Position numbers and translations under genes: made by a program. Positions 8,476-15,947 of a DNA stretch of 42,230 nucleotides are shown here, piece by piece (the stretch's first letter is position 1; each line of letters begins with the position of its first letter). The stretch comes from Kiloniella litopenaei. Lineage in GTDB: Bacteria > Pseudomonadota > Alphaproteobacteria > Kiloniellales > Kiloniellaceae. The stretch lies in contig NZ_LANI01000034.1 of assembly GCF_000982415.1 (NCBI RefSeq), positions 1-42,230 on the forward strand, given 5' to 3'. The notes beneath the pieces are model-generated. The model had not been told where the DNA came from, did not search any database, and saw only the letters and a list, made by a program, of their open reading frames with translations.

Positions 8476-9293
8476 TGGCTGTATCTATAAATAAAAATGG
8501 TCAGAAAATCTGGGCTGTTCGGGACAGGAATACACAGCTAACACGATGGTTTGTGTATTTTGTTGCGGTCGCTTTGATCGTGTACTGCTGGCAAACAATT
8601 TCAGAAGCCACGACTTGGTTTTTTGTTGTGGATGCCCCGCGAATCGCTGGTGACATTACCAGCCGGGCCATGCCGCCTAAATGGTCGTATATCAATGAGC
8701 TATGGAAACCACTTTGGGACACGATCAATATCGCCACGATTGGTACTGTTATGTCTTTGATCATCGCGGTGCCTGTTGCCTTTCTGGCGGCGCGTAACAC
8801 AACACCGCATCCCATTCTGTGCCGCTGGCCTGCTCTCTTGATTATTGTTTCATCGCGATCAATCAACTCATTGATTTGGGCGCTGTTGCTGGTGGCGATT
8901 ATTGGTCCCGGTATTTTTGCGGGAACCATTGCCATTGCTCTGCGATCCATTGGATTTTGCGCCAAGCTCTTGTACGAGGCGATTGAAGAGATCGATGAGA
9001 AGCAGGTCGAAGCGATAACAGCAACAGGGGCAAGCAGATGGCAAGTCATGGCCTATGCGATTGTGCCTCAGATAATGCCGTCATTTGCGGGAATTACCGT
9101 TTTCCGTTGGGATATCAATATTCGTGAGTCAACGGTTCTAGGGTTGGTCGGTGCCGGTGGGATTGGCCTTCAGATGCAATCTTCGCTTAACGTTCTGGCG
9201 TGGCCGCAGGTTTCCTTGATCCTGTTGGTTATCTTTGCAGCTGTTATTCTTAGTGAAATGGTTTCGGCAAAAGTTCGTGCGGCGATTATTTAA
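8475..9293 (+). CDS. phnE: Phosphonate-type ABC transporter permease 2
   Basis: This is a second PhnE-like permease of 272 residues, clearly paralogous to its neighbour: EAA loop EAITATGASRWQVMAYAI and signature [20 protein letters not shown]. Two-permease phn systems are a known variant of the single-PhnE importer. Its start shares one base with the upstream stop. A strong terminator 24 bp after its stop closes the operon; no C-P lyase or phosphonatase genes follow. Confidence 0.93.
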   Translation: MAVSINKNGQKIWAVRDRNTQLTRWFVYFVAVALIVYCWQTISEATTWFFVVDAPRIAGDITSRAMPPKWSYINELWKPLWDTINIATIGTVMSLIIAVPVAFLAARNTTPHPILCRWPALLIIVSSRSINSLIWALLLVAIIGPGIFAGTIAIALRSIGFCAKLLYEAIEEIDEKQVEAITATGASRWQVMAYAIVPQIMPSFAGITVFRWDINIRESTVLGLVGAGGIGLQMQSSLNVLAWPQVSLILLVIFAAVILSEMVSAKVRAAII

Positions 9294-9317
9294 TCGACGA
9301 ATACCGTTCATACAAAC

Positions 9318-9352
9318 AAAAGGCCCCGATAATGATTTCGGGGCCTTTTGTG
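9318..9352. terminator. Rho-independent terminator after the phn operon
   Basis: A 12-bp perfect stem (AAAAGGCCCCGA / TCGGGGCCTTTT) with an 8-nt loop has A/T tracts on both sides, so it can serve the phn operon (plus) and the SDR gene (minus). Confidence 0.92.
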
Positions 9353-9371
9353 TTTCGGCCTTTTGTGTTTC
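9342..9371. repeat. 15-bp tandem duplication overlapping the terminator
   Basis: GGCCTTTTGTGTTTC occurs twice head to tail (9342-9356 and 9357-9371). The first copy is the 3' arm of the terminator. This looks like a recent slippage or duplication event in the intergenic spacer. Confidence 0.9.
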
Positions 9372-9386
9372 GGAAAGATGTTGAAT

Positions 9387-10100
9387 TTACAGATAATCAT
9401 TAATACTGCGACCAGAGACATGTCCCCACAGGATTTTTTCGTCTGTGAGCATACGTTCGATCATACTGGCGGCATCGCCCGGTGTCATTGCCACTTCTAA
9501 ATCTCTGTCGATACCAGCTGTTGAATACATATTGGTATCAACCTTTCCCGGATAGAAACCCATGACGCGAACACCTTTGGGGGCGCATTCAACCTCCATA
9601 CATCCTGTAAAGCCCCTTATGGCCCACTTGCTTCCGGCATAGACGGAAATTGATTTACGGCAATAGAGAGCGCCGGTTGACACGACGTTGATAATTGCAC
9701 CTGATTTTCGTTTTAACATACCAGGTAATACTGCATGGGTCATAAACATGGTGCCGAGAGTATTGGTTTCCATAACAGAACGAATGTCGGCTATGCTATA
9801 GTCCTCGAAAGAGCCTTCCAGCCAAATGCCAGCATTGTTAACCAATCCCCAGATTGGTCCGATGTCCTGTTCCAGTGTTTCTATTATTTGTGCACAATCT
9901 TCTTCATTGGCAACATTAAGCTGATAGCCGGGTATATTCAGTTTTTCGGCGCTGGCTTTGACTTTCTCGGGGTTACGGCCAGTTAAAATAGGGCGGTACC
10001 CGGCATTTTTTAGTTCTTCGACTGTTGCCAAGCCAATGCCGCTGGTCGCACCTGTAATCAAAACAATTTTATTCTGGGTAGATGTTTTTTGTTGGGGCAT
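9387..10100 (-). CDS. Short-chain dehydrogenase/reductase (SDR)
   Basis: This is a classical cytoplasmic SDR of 237 residues that should use NAD(P)H to reduce or oxidise a small carbonyl/alcohol. The cofactor motif is TGATSGIG at 16-23, NNAG is at 88-91, and the catalytic residues are S141, Y154 and K158 (YAGSK). The substrate cannot be told from sequence. It is divergent from the flavodoxin-like gene at 10203 with about 100 bp between. No strong ribosome site is seen. Confidence 0.9.
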   Translation of the reverse strand: MPQQKTSTQNKIVLITGATSGIGLATVEELKNAGYRPILTGRNPEKVKASAEKLNIPGYQLNVANEEDCAQIIETLEQDIGPIWGLVNNAGIWLEGSFEDYSIADIRSVMETNTLGTMFMTHAVLPGMLKRKSGAIINVVSTGALYCRKSISVYAGSKWAIRGFTGCMEVECAPKGVRVMGFYPGKVDTNMYSTAGIDRDLEVAMTPGDAASMIERMLTDEKILWGHVSGRSINDYL

Positions 10101-10202
10101 ATTTGAAGGGACTTTCGAAATAAATCTGAAAATAGTTTGATAAGTGTTATCCTACTGGTATCGCAGCAATAAGTGTAGTCATCCTTTTCAAGATTTTGCC
10201 TT

Positions 10203-10670
10203 ATGAATAAAAGCCTTCTTATCGTCGCTCATGTTCCTTCGCCAAATACAATGGCATTGCGTGATGCTGTGGTGAAAGGGGCCAGCCATCCCGATATCAA
10301 GGAAATAGATGTTGTGGTTCGAACGCCTTTTGAAGCGTCCGCTGAAGATGTGCAGAAGGCAGATGGTATTATATTGGGGACTACAGAAAATCTGGGCTAT
10401 ATGAGCGGGGCATTAAAGGATTTTTTTGACCGTATCTATTACCCCTGCCTAGAAGTTAAGCAGGGTCTGCCCTATGGTGTCTATATCAGGGCTGGGCACG
10501 ACGGAACAGGTACCAAGCGTGCGGTTGAGACAATTATTACAGGGTTGCGATGGAACCCTGTACAGGAAGAGGCCTTGATATGTCGTGGTGATTATAAGCC
10601 AGACTTTGAAGACCAGTGCGAAGAGCTGGGCATGTTGATGGCGGCAGGTTTGGAAGCGGGTATATTTTAG
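10203..10670 (+). CDS. Flavodoxin-like / NAD(P)H-dependent FMN reductase family protein
   Basis: This small 155-residue protein has a flavodoxin fold. The N-terminal SLLIVAHVPSPNT fits the phosphate-binding loop of FMN, ADGIILGTTENLGYMSGALKDFFDR is the conserved second FMN-contacting region, and YGVYIRAGHDGTG the third. It is probably a cytoplasmic redox protein or reductase. It stands alone on the plus strand between two minus-strand genes, with its own small terminator. Confidence 0.85.
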   Translation: MNKSLLIVAHVPSPNTMALRDAVVKGASHPDIKEIDVVVRTPFEASAEDVQKADGIILGTTENLGYMSGALKDFFDRIYYPCLEVKQGLPYGVYIRAGHDGTGTKRAVETIITGLRWNPVQEEALICRGDYKPDFEDQCEELGMLMAAGLEAGIF

Positions 10671-10687
10671 TTGGCATCGTTTCGTTT

Positions 10688-10709
10688 TAGCTTTTAAAAG
10701 CTATTTTTT
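10688..10709 (+). terminator. Putative terminator after the flavodoxin-like gene
   Basis: The palindrome TAGCTTTTAAAAGCTA (10688-10703) is followed directly by TTTTTT. The stem is short and A/T rich, so it may be weak. Confidence 0.5.
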
Positions 10710-10716
10710 GATATGG

Positions 10717-11640
10717 TTACCCCGCATTTTCTTCGGTTAGCTCGACAGGGTAGCCTTCTGCACGCATGTCGATGCCACAGGCCTGTTCGATCATTCTGGC
10801 GACTTCCGGGGATTGAGCGTTCCCCCCAAATAACCCCTTTGCCCGGCGATAAATCTGTTGCGTAACGCTGCCAAGTTCCAGCGGAACGCCTGTTTTCTCT
10901 GCGATGCCTTGGGCAAGGCCCAGATCCTTCAAGACGAGATCGATAGGGAAATTGACGTTGTAACTACCACTTAGAATGAGCTTTGATTCGGTTTCATGGG
11001 CAAAGGAGTTGCCCGAACTATGACGAATGCCTTTCCAGATGGCATCCATGTCGACACCGTATTTGCGCGCAAGCATCATGCCTTCACTTGCAGCCACAAG
11101 GTTGATGAAAGCAAGCATGTTTGTGACAACCTTCACGACGGTTGCGTGACCTGTGGGGCCCATGTAGAGGATCTCGCCCCCCATGATTTCCAACACAGGT
11201 TTGACCTTGTTGTAAATGGTTTCTTCACCGCCGACCAGAATGGTAATGAGACCCGAGTGTGCTCGATGAACGCCACCGGTAACGGGACATTCCAATGCAT
11301 CGATGCCTTTCGTTTTTGCCAGATCAGTCAGACGTTGCAGATCCTCAAAATCTGTGGTGCTCATTTCTATCCAAGTTGCCCCGGGGGCCAGATTTTCAAA
11401 AACGCCGGTATCACCCTCTACGACAACTCGAGAGGCCGCCGGGGAGGGAAGGGCCGTAATAACGATCTCGGCATCCCGGCAGGTTCCCGCAATATCATCT
11501 GACCATTTGGCACCAGCTTCCAGCAACCGATTTGCCGCTTCTTTGTTGAGATCTGTTACCGTGACATGGCATCCTGCTTTGACAAGGTTCATCGCCAGTG
11601 GTTCACCCAGACTGCCCAGACCGATAAAACCAATTTTCAT
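10717..11640 (-). CDS. NAD(P)-dependent beta-hydroxyacid dehydrogenase (HIBADH family)
   Basis: This 307-residue enzyme belongs to the 3-hydroxyisobutyrate dehydrogenase/tartronate semialdehyde reductase family. It has a Rossmann motif GLGSLG at 7-12, the substrate loop ECPVTGGVHRAHSG (about 117-130) and catalytic K170 in GHATVVKVVTN. It lies 87 bp downstream of the enolase-superfamily gene on the same strand, suggesting one operon that dehydrates a sugar acid and then reduces or oxidises a hydroxyacid product. An AAGGGAG ribosome site supports the start. The exact substrate is unknown. Confidence 0.88.
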   Translation of the reverse strand: MKIGFIGLGSLGEPLAMNLVKAGCHVTVTDLNKEAANRLLEAGAKWSDDIAGTCRDAEIVITALPSPAASRVVVEGDTGVFENLAPGATWIEMSTTDFEDLQRLTDLAKTKGIDALECPVTGGVHRAHSGLITILVGGEETIYNKVKPVLEIMGGEILYMGPTGHATVVKVVTNMLAFINLVAASEGMMLARKYGVDMDAIWKGIRHSSGNSFAHETESKLILSGSYNVNFPIDLVLKDLGLAQGIAEKTGVPLELGSVTQQIYRRAKGLFGGNAQSPEVARMIEQACGIDMRAEGYPVELTEENAG

Positions 11641-11727
11641 GATACGCGCTCCCTTAATGCTCGGCCATCATAAAAAATAGGGCCAATACTTCTTTTTATT
11701 AAGTTTTATAAAGTCAGGGCGTTGAAC

Positions 11728-12912
11728 TCAGACAGGGTCTGGATGCATATCCAAATGAAGTGCAGTCCCATTGTAGGGATTGGCTTCAGCAACCTGTTCG
11801 TCCAGCTCAACGCCGATCCCCGGTTCTTTGGACGGGATGATATAGCCGTCTTCCCAAGCCATAGGTTTTTTCAGAATTTCGGAATGGAAGCCTTGCCACT
11901 GCTGGATGCTTTCCTGAATAAGGAAGTTCGGGCTACAGGCGCCGATCTGTACATTGGCGGCCCCTTCAATTGGACCGCAGTAGAGATGCGGGGCGATTTG
12001 TGCATAGCTTGCTTCTGCCATGGCTGAAATCTTTTTGGCTTCGAGAATGCCGCCAACCCGTCCCAGTGCAAACTGAAGGATAGACGCCGCGCCACTTTGC
12101 AACACGCGCTGGAATTCATATTTTGTTGCCAGACGTTCGCCTGTTGCAACAGGAATGGACGTGCCCCGTGCGACCTTGGCCATTTCTTCCTGATTGTCTG
12201 GTGGTGTCGGCTCTTCAAACCAAAGTGGATCATAAGGTTCCAGACGTTTTGCCAGCCTGATTGCCCCGGCTGCAGTCATTTGACCGTGGGTTCCGAACAG
12301 GAGGTCGCATCTATTCCCAACGGCTTCACGAATTTTGCGGACAAATTCTTCAGAGCGATCCAGCTCTTCCAAAGAAAGCTGCCGTGGGTCAAAGGCGGTG
12401 TAAGGCCCTGCGGGGTCAAACTTGACTGCCGTAAAGCCTTGTTTTGCGTAATCTGCGGCGCGTTCTGCGGCAAGATCCGCATCCATATAAACATCGGTTG
12501 TGTCGCCGTCTTGTGGATAGAGGTAGGTATAGGATCTTAGTTTCTCATGAACCTGTCCACCAAGAAGCTCGTAAACGGGCTTATCCAGAGCTTTGCCAAT
12601 AATATCCCAAAGGGCTGTTTCGAGGCCACTCAGGATACCCATCGTCGAAATGTCGGTTCGCTGTGTGAAGCCCCCGGAATAAACCCGACGCCAGAGTGTT
12701 TCAATTTTGAAAGGGTCCATGCCTTCGACGTGACGCGAAAACATGTCCTCGATCATGAGCTCGACAACTTTGGGGTGGAAGGGGACGGAATAAACTTCGC
12801 CTATCCCCTCTATCCCGGTGTCGGTTGTGAGTTTCGTGAAAATCCAGTACTTGCCACCAAAATGAGGAGGAGGATTGCCGACAACAAATGTTTTTAACTC
12901 GGTAATTTTCAT
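11728..12912 (-). CDS. Enolase-superfamily (mandelate racemase/muconate lactonizing type) enzyme
   Basis: This 394-residue protein has the N-terminal capping domain (1-125) and the beta-barrel of the MR/MLE family, closest in pattern to sugar-acid dehydratases. Recognisable sites are E234 (WFEEP), E259 (ATGER) and H309 (IAPHLYCG). The segment that normally holds the first metal-binding Asp reads LLFGTHGQM at 205-212, with Gly207 where mannonate/galactonate dehydratases have Asp, though the following His209 is kept. It may belong to a subfamily that binds metal differently. A GAGG ribosome site precedes the ATG. It is divergent from a LysR regulator. Confidence 0.88.
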   Translation of the reverse strand: MKITELKTFVVGNPPPHFGGKYWIFTKLTTDTGIEGIGEVYSVPFHPKVVELMIEDMFSRHVEGMDPFKIETLWRRVYSGGFTQRTDISTMGILSGLETALWDIIGKALDKPVYELLGGQVHEKLRSYTYLYPQDGDTTDVYMDADLAAERAADYAKQGFTAVKFDPAGPYTAFDPRQLSLEELDRSEEFVRKIREAVGNRCDLLFGTHGQMTAAGAIRLAKRLEPYDPLWFEEPTPPDNQEEMAKVARGTSIPVATGERLATKYEFQRVLQSGAASILQFALGRVGGILEAKKISAMAEASYAQIAPHLYCGPIEGAANVQIGACSPNFLIQESIQQWQGFHSEILKKPMAWEDGYIIPSKEPGIGVELDEQVAEANPYNGTALHLDMHPDPV

Positions 12913-13000
12913 TTTGGCCTCAATCTGATTGCGCTGATCGGTCAGTTGTCATTCTTGTTTCATCAACAATGAGCCTATCAAAAAAAAATCGCAATTGATG

Positions 13001-13024
13001 TTTTTAAGCCAAGTGGTTCAAAAA
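13001..13024. promoter_or_regulatory. Candidate LysR operator in the divergent promoter
   Basis: An imperfect 24-bp dyad with arms TTTTTAAGCC and GGTTCAAAAA (8 of 10 pairs match) and a 4-bp centre lies between the LysR gene and the enolase-superfamily gene. Position and form suit a LysR-type binding site controlling both genes. Confidence 0.4.
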
Positions 13025-13085
13025 ATATTCCAATTGTTTGTGTGCTGTGGGATTACTATCTGATTGGTTTTGTCTTGGGGTCATG

Positions 13086-13991
13086 ATGACTGAACAGATA
13101 GATTTAAAAAAGCTGCCCCCTTTGAAGGCTCTAAAGGGTTTTGAAGCAGCAGCAAGGATCCTGAGTTTCAGGGGCGCGGCAGAGGAGTTAAATCTGACGC
13201 ATACAGCGATCAGCCATCAGATTAAGGTTCTGGAAGAAGATCTTCGGGTTAAATTATTTCAACGGGACGGTCGGGGCGTAAAGCTGACAACTGAAGGGCA
13301 GCAGTTTTATCTTGTGATCCGAAATATTCTTGAGCAGTTGATTTCTTCTTCTGAATCTCTGCGGTCTAACAGACAAGGGCAAAAATTACGCGTTCAGGCT
13401 TTCGTGACTTTATCCATTCGCTGGCTAGCAAGGCGTATGTCCCGATTTCGGGCATTATATCCTGATCTGGATGTGCAAATCACATCCAGCATCCTCGATG
13501 GAACGTTTGATGAAACAAATGAAGATGTGGGGCTTATTTATAGTCCGGTCCCGGTAGCGAAACATCTGCACTGGATACCTTTGTTTGGCGCAGACCTTAT
13601 TCCGGTTTGCAGTCCTGATCTTTTGTCGGGAAAAGGAGAAATCTCTGCAGAGGAATTGCTGAACCTGCCACTTTTAGAAGTTTATACCGCAGATAATCAT
13701 TGGGAGGAATGGTTTCGGTCGCTTGGGATTTATGCGGAAGTATCCCGCAATTCAATTGCCGTTGATACCGTGGCAATCGCATTGGAAATGGCGCTGGACG
13801 GGGAAGGTGTGGCTATGGTCAATGGTCCTTTTGCAAATAGTGACCTAAAAGCGGGGCGTTTGGTGCTTCCTGTCGATCATACGGCAAAGGCGCCCGGCGG
13901 ATGGGGGATTGTTTGCCGACACGACCTTAAGGATACACCCAATATAAAGGCATTTACGTCCTGGTTGCTTGAAGACGTAAATACTTATTAG
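13086..13991 (+). CDS. LysR-family transcriptional regulator (GcvA-like)
   Basis: This 301-residue regulator has an N-terminal winged helix-turn-helix (LPPLKALKGFEAAARILSF, then AAEELNLTHTAISHQIKVLE) typical of the GcvA branch, and a LysR effector domain from about residue 90. I chose the ATG at 13086, which is 5 bases after GGGG; an adjacent ATG at 13083 and one at 13038 are in frame. It is divergent from the enolase-superfamily/dehydrogenase pair and probably controls it, with a sugar acid or related molecule as inducer. Confidence 0.92.
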   Translation: MTEQIDLKKLPPLKALKGFEAAARILSFRGAAEELNLTHTAISHQIKVLEEDLRVKLFQRDGRGVKLTTEGQQFYLVIRNILEQLISSSESLRSNRQGQKLRVQAFVTLSIRWLARRMSRFRALYPDLDVQITSSILDGTFDETNEDVGLIYSPVPVAKHLHWIPLFGADLIPVCSPDLLSGKGEISAEELLNLPLLEVYTADNHWEEWFRSLGIYAEVSRNSIAVDTVAIALEMALDGEGVAMVNGPFANSDLKAGRLVLPVDHTAKAPGGWGIVCRHDLKDTPNIKAFTSWLLEDVNTY

Positions 13992-14006
13992 TGCTGGTTT
14001 CAAATA

Positions 14007-14900
14007 CTATTTGTAGGCTTTGGATATGGTAATCAGTCCCATGCCAGCAAGAACAATTACCCCCGCAACAATCATGTGCAGGGTCAAGGGTTCATCAAAC
14101 ACGGTTACTGTTGCAAAGACTGCCAACACAGGAACAATAAGTGTTAAGGGGGCAAGAAAAGAGATCGGTTGCCGCCGTAACATCCATGCCCAGGAGCCAT
14201 GAGCGATAATGCTTGATGCTATGGCTGCATAGGCAATGCCAAGCCAGCTTTCTATGCTCGCTTTTTGTAAGGTTTCCGGGATTGGCGCTTCCATTGCGAG
14301 AGCCATTCCAAAGGAGAAAGGAATACCCAGGGCGGAAGACCAGCAAATAATCGCGAGGGGTGATATTTGATTTTTCCCGCGAACCAGAACCATATATGTG
14401 CCCATAAAAAATGCAGAGCCAAGACCAGCGATAAGGGCGTCAAGAGTGTCGAAAAAAGTTGGTTCATAAAACAGAAAAACGATACCGAAAAAGCCAATAA
14501 TCAGTCCGCTGATACGTTTAATGCCGGGTGTGTCTTTGAAGAAGATCCAGGCGAGGAGTACGGAAAAGGCGGGACCAACTTGTATGATGACAGAGATTGC
14601 CCCGACACTGGCTGTATTCTGGATTGACCAGAAGAGTAATCCAAAATGACCGGGCACAAGTGCTGCACTGATTAACAATAAAGAGCGAAACTGACCTTTG
14701 GGAAATTTAACAAAAGGCACCAGAAGCAAAACGATGATGCTAAAACGAACACCCAGAGCCGTCCATACAGGAAATTCATCGACACTGACTTTGACTGCGA
14801 TGTAGTTCAATGCCCAAAGCATGAAGATCATTGCCAGCACACTGTAGTCTATTAATCCAACAGGTTGATCTTTGCCGAATGGCGTTGTCTTTTGGGTCAT
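14007..14900 (-). CDS. EamA/DMT-family transporter
   Basis: This is a 297-residue inner-membrane protein with about ten hydrophobic helices in two EamA repeats (first SVLAMIFMLWALNYIAVKV, second from about residue 155). Proteins of this family export amino acids or related metabolites. It lies 56 bp downstream of an Lrp/AsnC regulator on the same strand, a common pairing for amino-acid exporters. The substrate is unknown. Confidence 0.9.
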   Translation of the reverse strand: MTQKTTPFGKDQPVGLIDYSVLAMIFMLWALNYIAVKVSVDEFPVWTALGVRFSIIVLLLVPFVKFPKGQFRSLLLISAALVPGHFGLLFWSIQNTASVGAISVIIQVGPAFSVLLAWIFFKDTPGIKRISGLIIGFFGIVFLFYEPTFFDTLDALIAGLGSAFFMGTYMVLVRGKNQISPLAIICWSSALGIPFSFGMALAMEAPIPETLQKASIESWLGIAYAAIASSIIAHGSWAWMLRRQPISFLAPLTLIVPVLAVFATVTVFDEPLTLHMIVAGVIVLAGMGLITISKAYK

Positions 14901-14956
14901 CTTTTACTTTCATCACGATGCTGTCTTGTCTGATGTACTTTGAAAATCAGACAGGC

Positions 14957-15454
14957 TTAGTCGGCTTGGTTTCCCTCAAGATAAAGGTGATCAAGAGGCA
15001 GGCTGGTGGTATCGACAAAACGGGTTAGGGCTGTTGAAGAGCTAATTTCCTGAACGCCTTCGATTTGCGATAAATCTTGCCAAAAGAAACGTTCATAATC
15101 CTCAATATCCTTAACGATGATCTTTAGCAAGAAATCAACGCTGCCCATAAGGGTATGGCATTCAATAACCTGTGGAAACTTTTGCACTGCCTTAACAAAA
15201 TCTGGCAAGGCATCCTTTACGTGGTGATGCATCTTGACCTGGGCAAAAACGGTAACGCCAAGGCCAATTTTCTTTTGATCAATGATGGCGACACGGTCCT
15301 TGATGACGCCTTCATCAAGCAGGCGCTGAATGCGACGCCAGCATACTGACTTTGACGATCCCAGTTTTTCGGCAAGCTCGGTCACCGGGATGGTAACGTC
15401 TTTTTGCAAGCATTCGAGAATACCTATGTCGAGTTTGTCCAGCTTAATGGTCAT
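14957..15454 (-). CDS. Lrp/AsnC-family transcriptional regulator
   Basis: This 165-residue protein has an N-terminal helix-turn-helix (KLDKLDIGILECLQKD, then LAEKLGSSKSVCWRRIQRL) and a C-terminal RAM/ACT-like ligand domain (about 68-150). The length is normal for the family. AGGA just upstream of the ATG supports the start. It leads a two-gene unit with the EamA exporter and probably senses an amino acid that this transporter moves. Confidence 0.93.
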   Translation of the reverse strand: MTIKLDKLDIGILECLQKDVTIPVTELAEKLGSSKSVCWRRIQRLLDEGVIKDRVAIIDQKKIGLGVTVFAQVKMHHHVKDALPDFVKAVQKFPQVIECHTLMGSVDFLLKIIVKDIEDYERFFWQDLSQIEGVQEISSSTALTRFVDTTSLPLDHLYLEGNQAD

Positions 15455-15588
15455 TTTTCCTGAAAATTTTTACTGATTCGGAATTTTGTTTCAAATAATA
15501 GCATGTTGAAAGTGTATTGGGGAAGAAATACCTGTCCCTTTCCGGGATACTGTTTTTATCTGGGGAAAGATTATGATCTTCACCTCTA

Positions 15589-15939
15589 ATGAAGAAACGA
15601 GTGATCGTCAGCGGGATGAATTTTGTGCTAAATACACCAAGTGAAAATACACGGGTCGAGTTTGATATCGACGCGATGAGTGAGCCCAACACCCTGTTAC
15701 GGGTACTGGAGTACTTTGCCTTGATTGGCGCGACGCCAAGTCATGTAAAGGCAGATGCTAATGCGGACGGTACTCAACGTATTTCTGTCATTGCCGAGGG
15801 ACTATCACAGCAACGGGCCTATATCCTTGCAGGCAAGATCAACGAAATCTTTACAGTGAATACGGCAAGTTATGTCGTTAAGCCTGTTGAGGCACGAGAT
15901 GATAATCCTGGCCAATCCGATATACGGATGTGTGCCTGA
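15589..15939 (+). CDS. Small ACT-like domain protein (start uncertain)
   Basis: The segment from about residue 23 (RVEFDIDAMSEPNTLLRVLEYFALIG) has the beta-alpha-beta pattern of an ACT domain, as in acetolactate synthase small subunits, and SEPNTLLRVLEYFA is typical of that ligand-binding helix. The protein is 116 residues from this ATG. No good ribosome site precedes this start or the in-frame ATG at 15616, so the true start is open. No synthase large subunit is nearby. It is convergent with the flavoenzyme gene at 15948, only 8 bp apart, and divergent from lrp. I do not know its function. Confidence 0.6.
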   Translation: MKKRVIVSGMNFVLNTPSENTRVEFDIDAMSEPNTLLRVLEYFALIGATPSHVKADANADGTQRISVIAEGLSQQRAYILAGKINEIFTVNTASYVVKPVEARDDNPGQSDIRMCA

Positions 15940-15947
15940 TCATTGGG

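Noticed and set aside
10139-10151. GATAA-GTG-TTATC dyad between the SDR and flavodoxin-like genes.
   Set aside because: Arms of five bases in a 100-bp spacer are expected by chance; nothing else supports an operator.
10996-11502. A 168-codon open frame opposite the beta-hydroxyacid dehydrogenase.
   Set aside because: It is antisense to a conserved enzyme, with Cys/His-rich noise composition and no domain.
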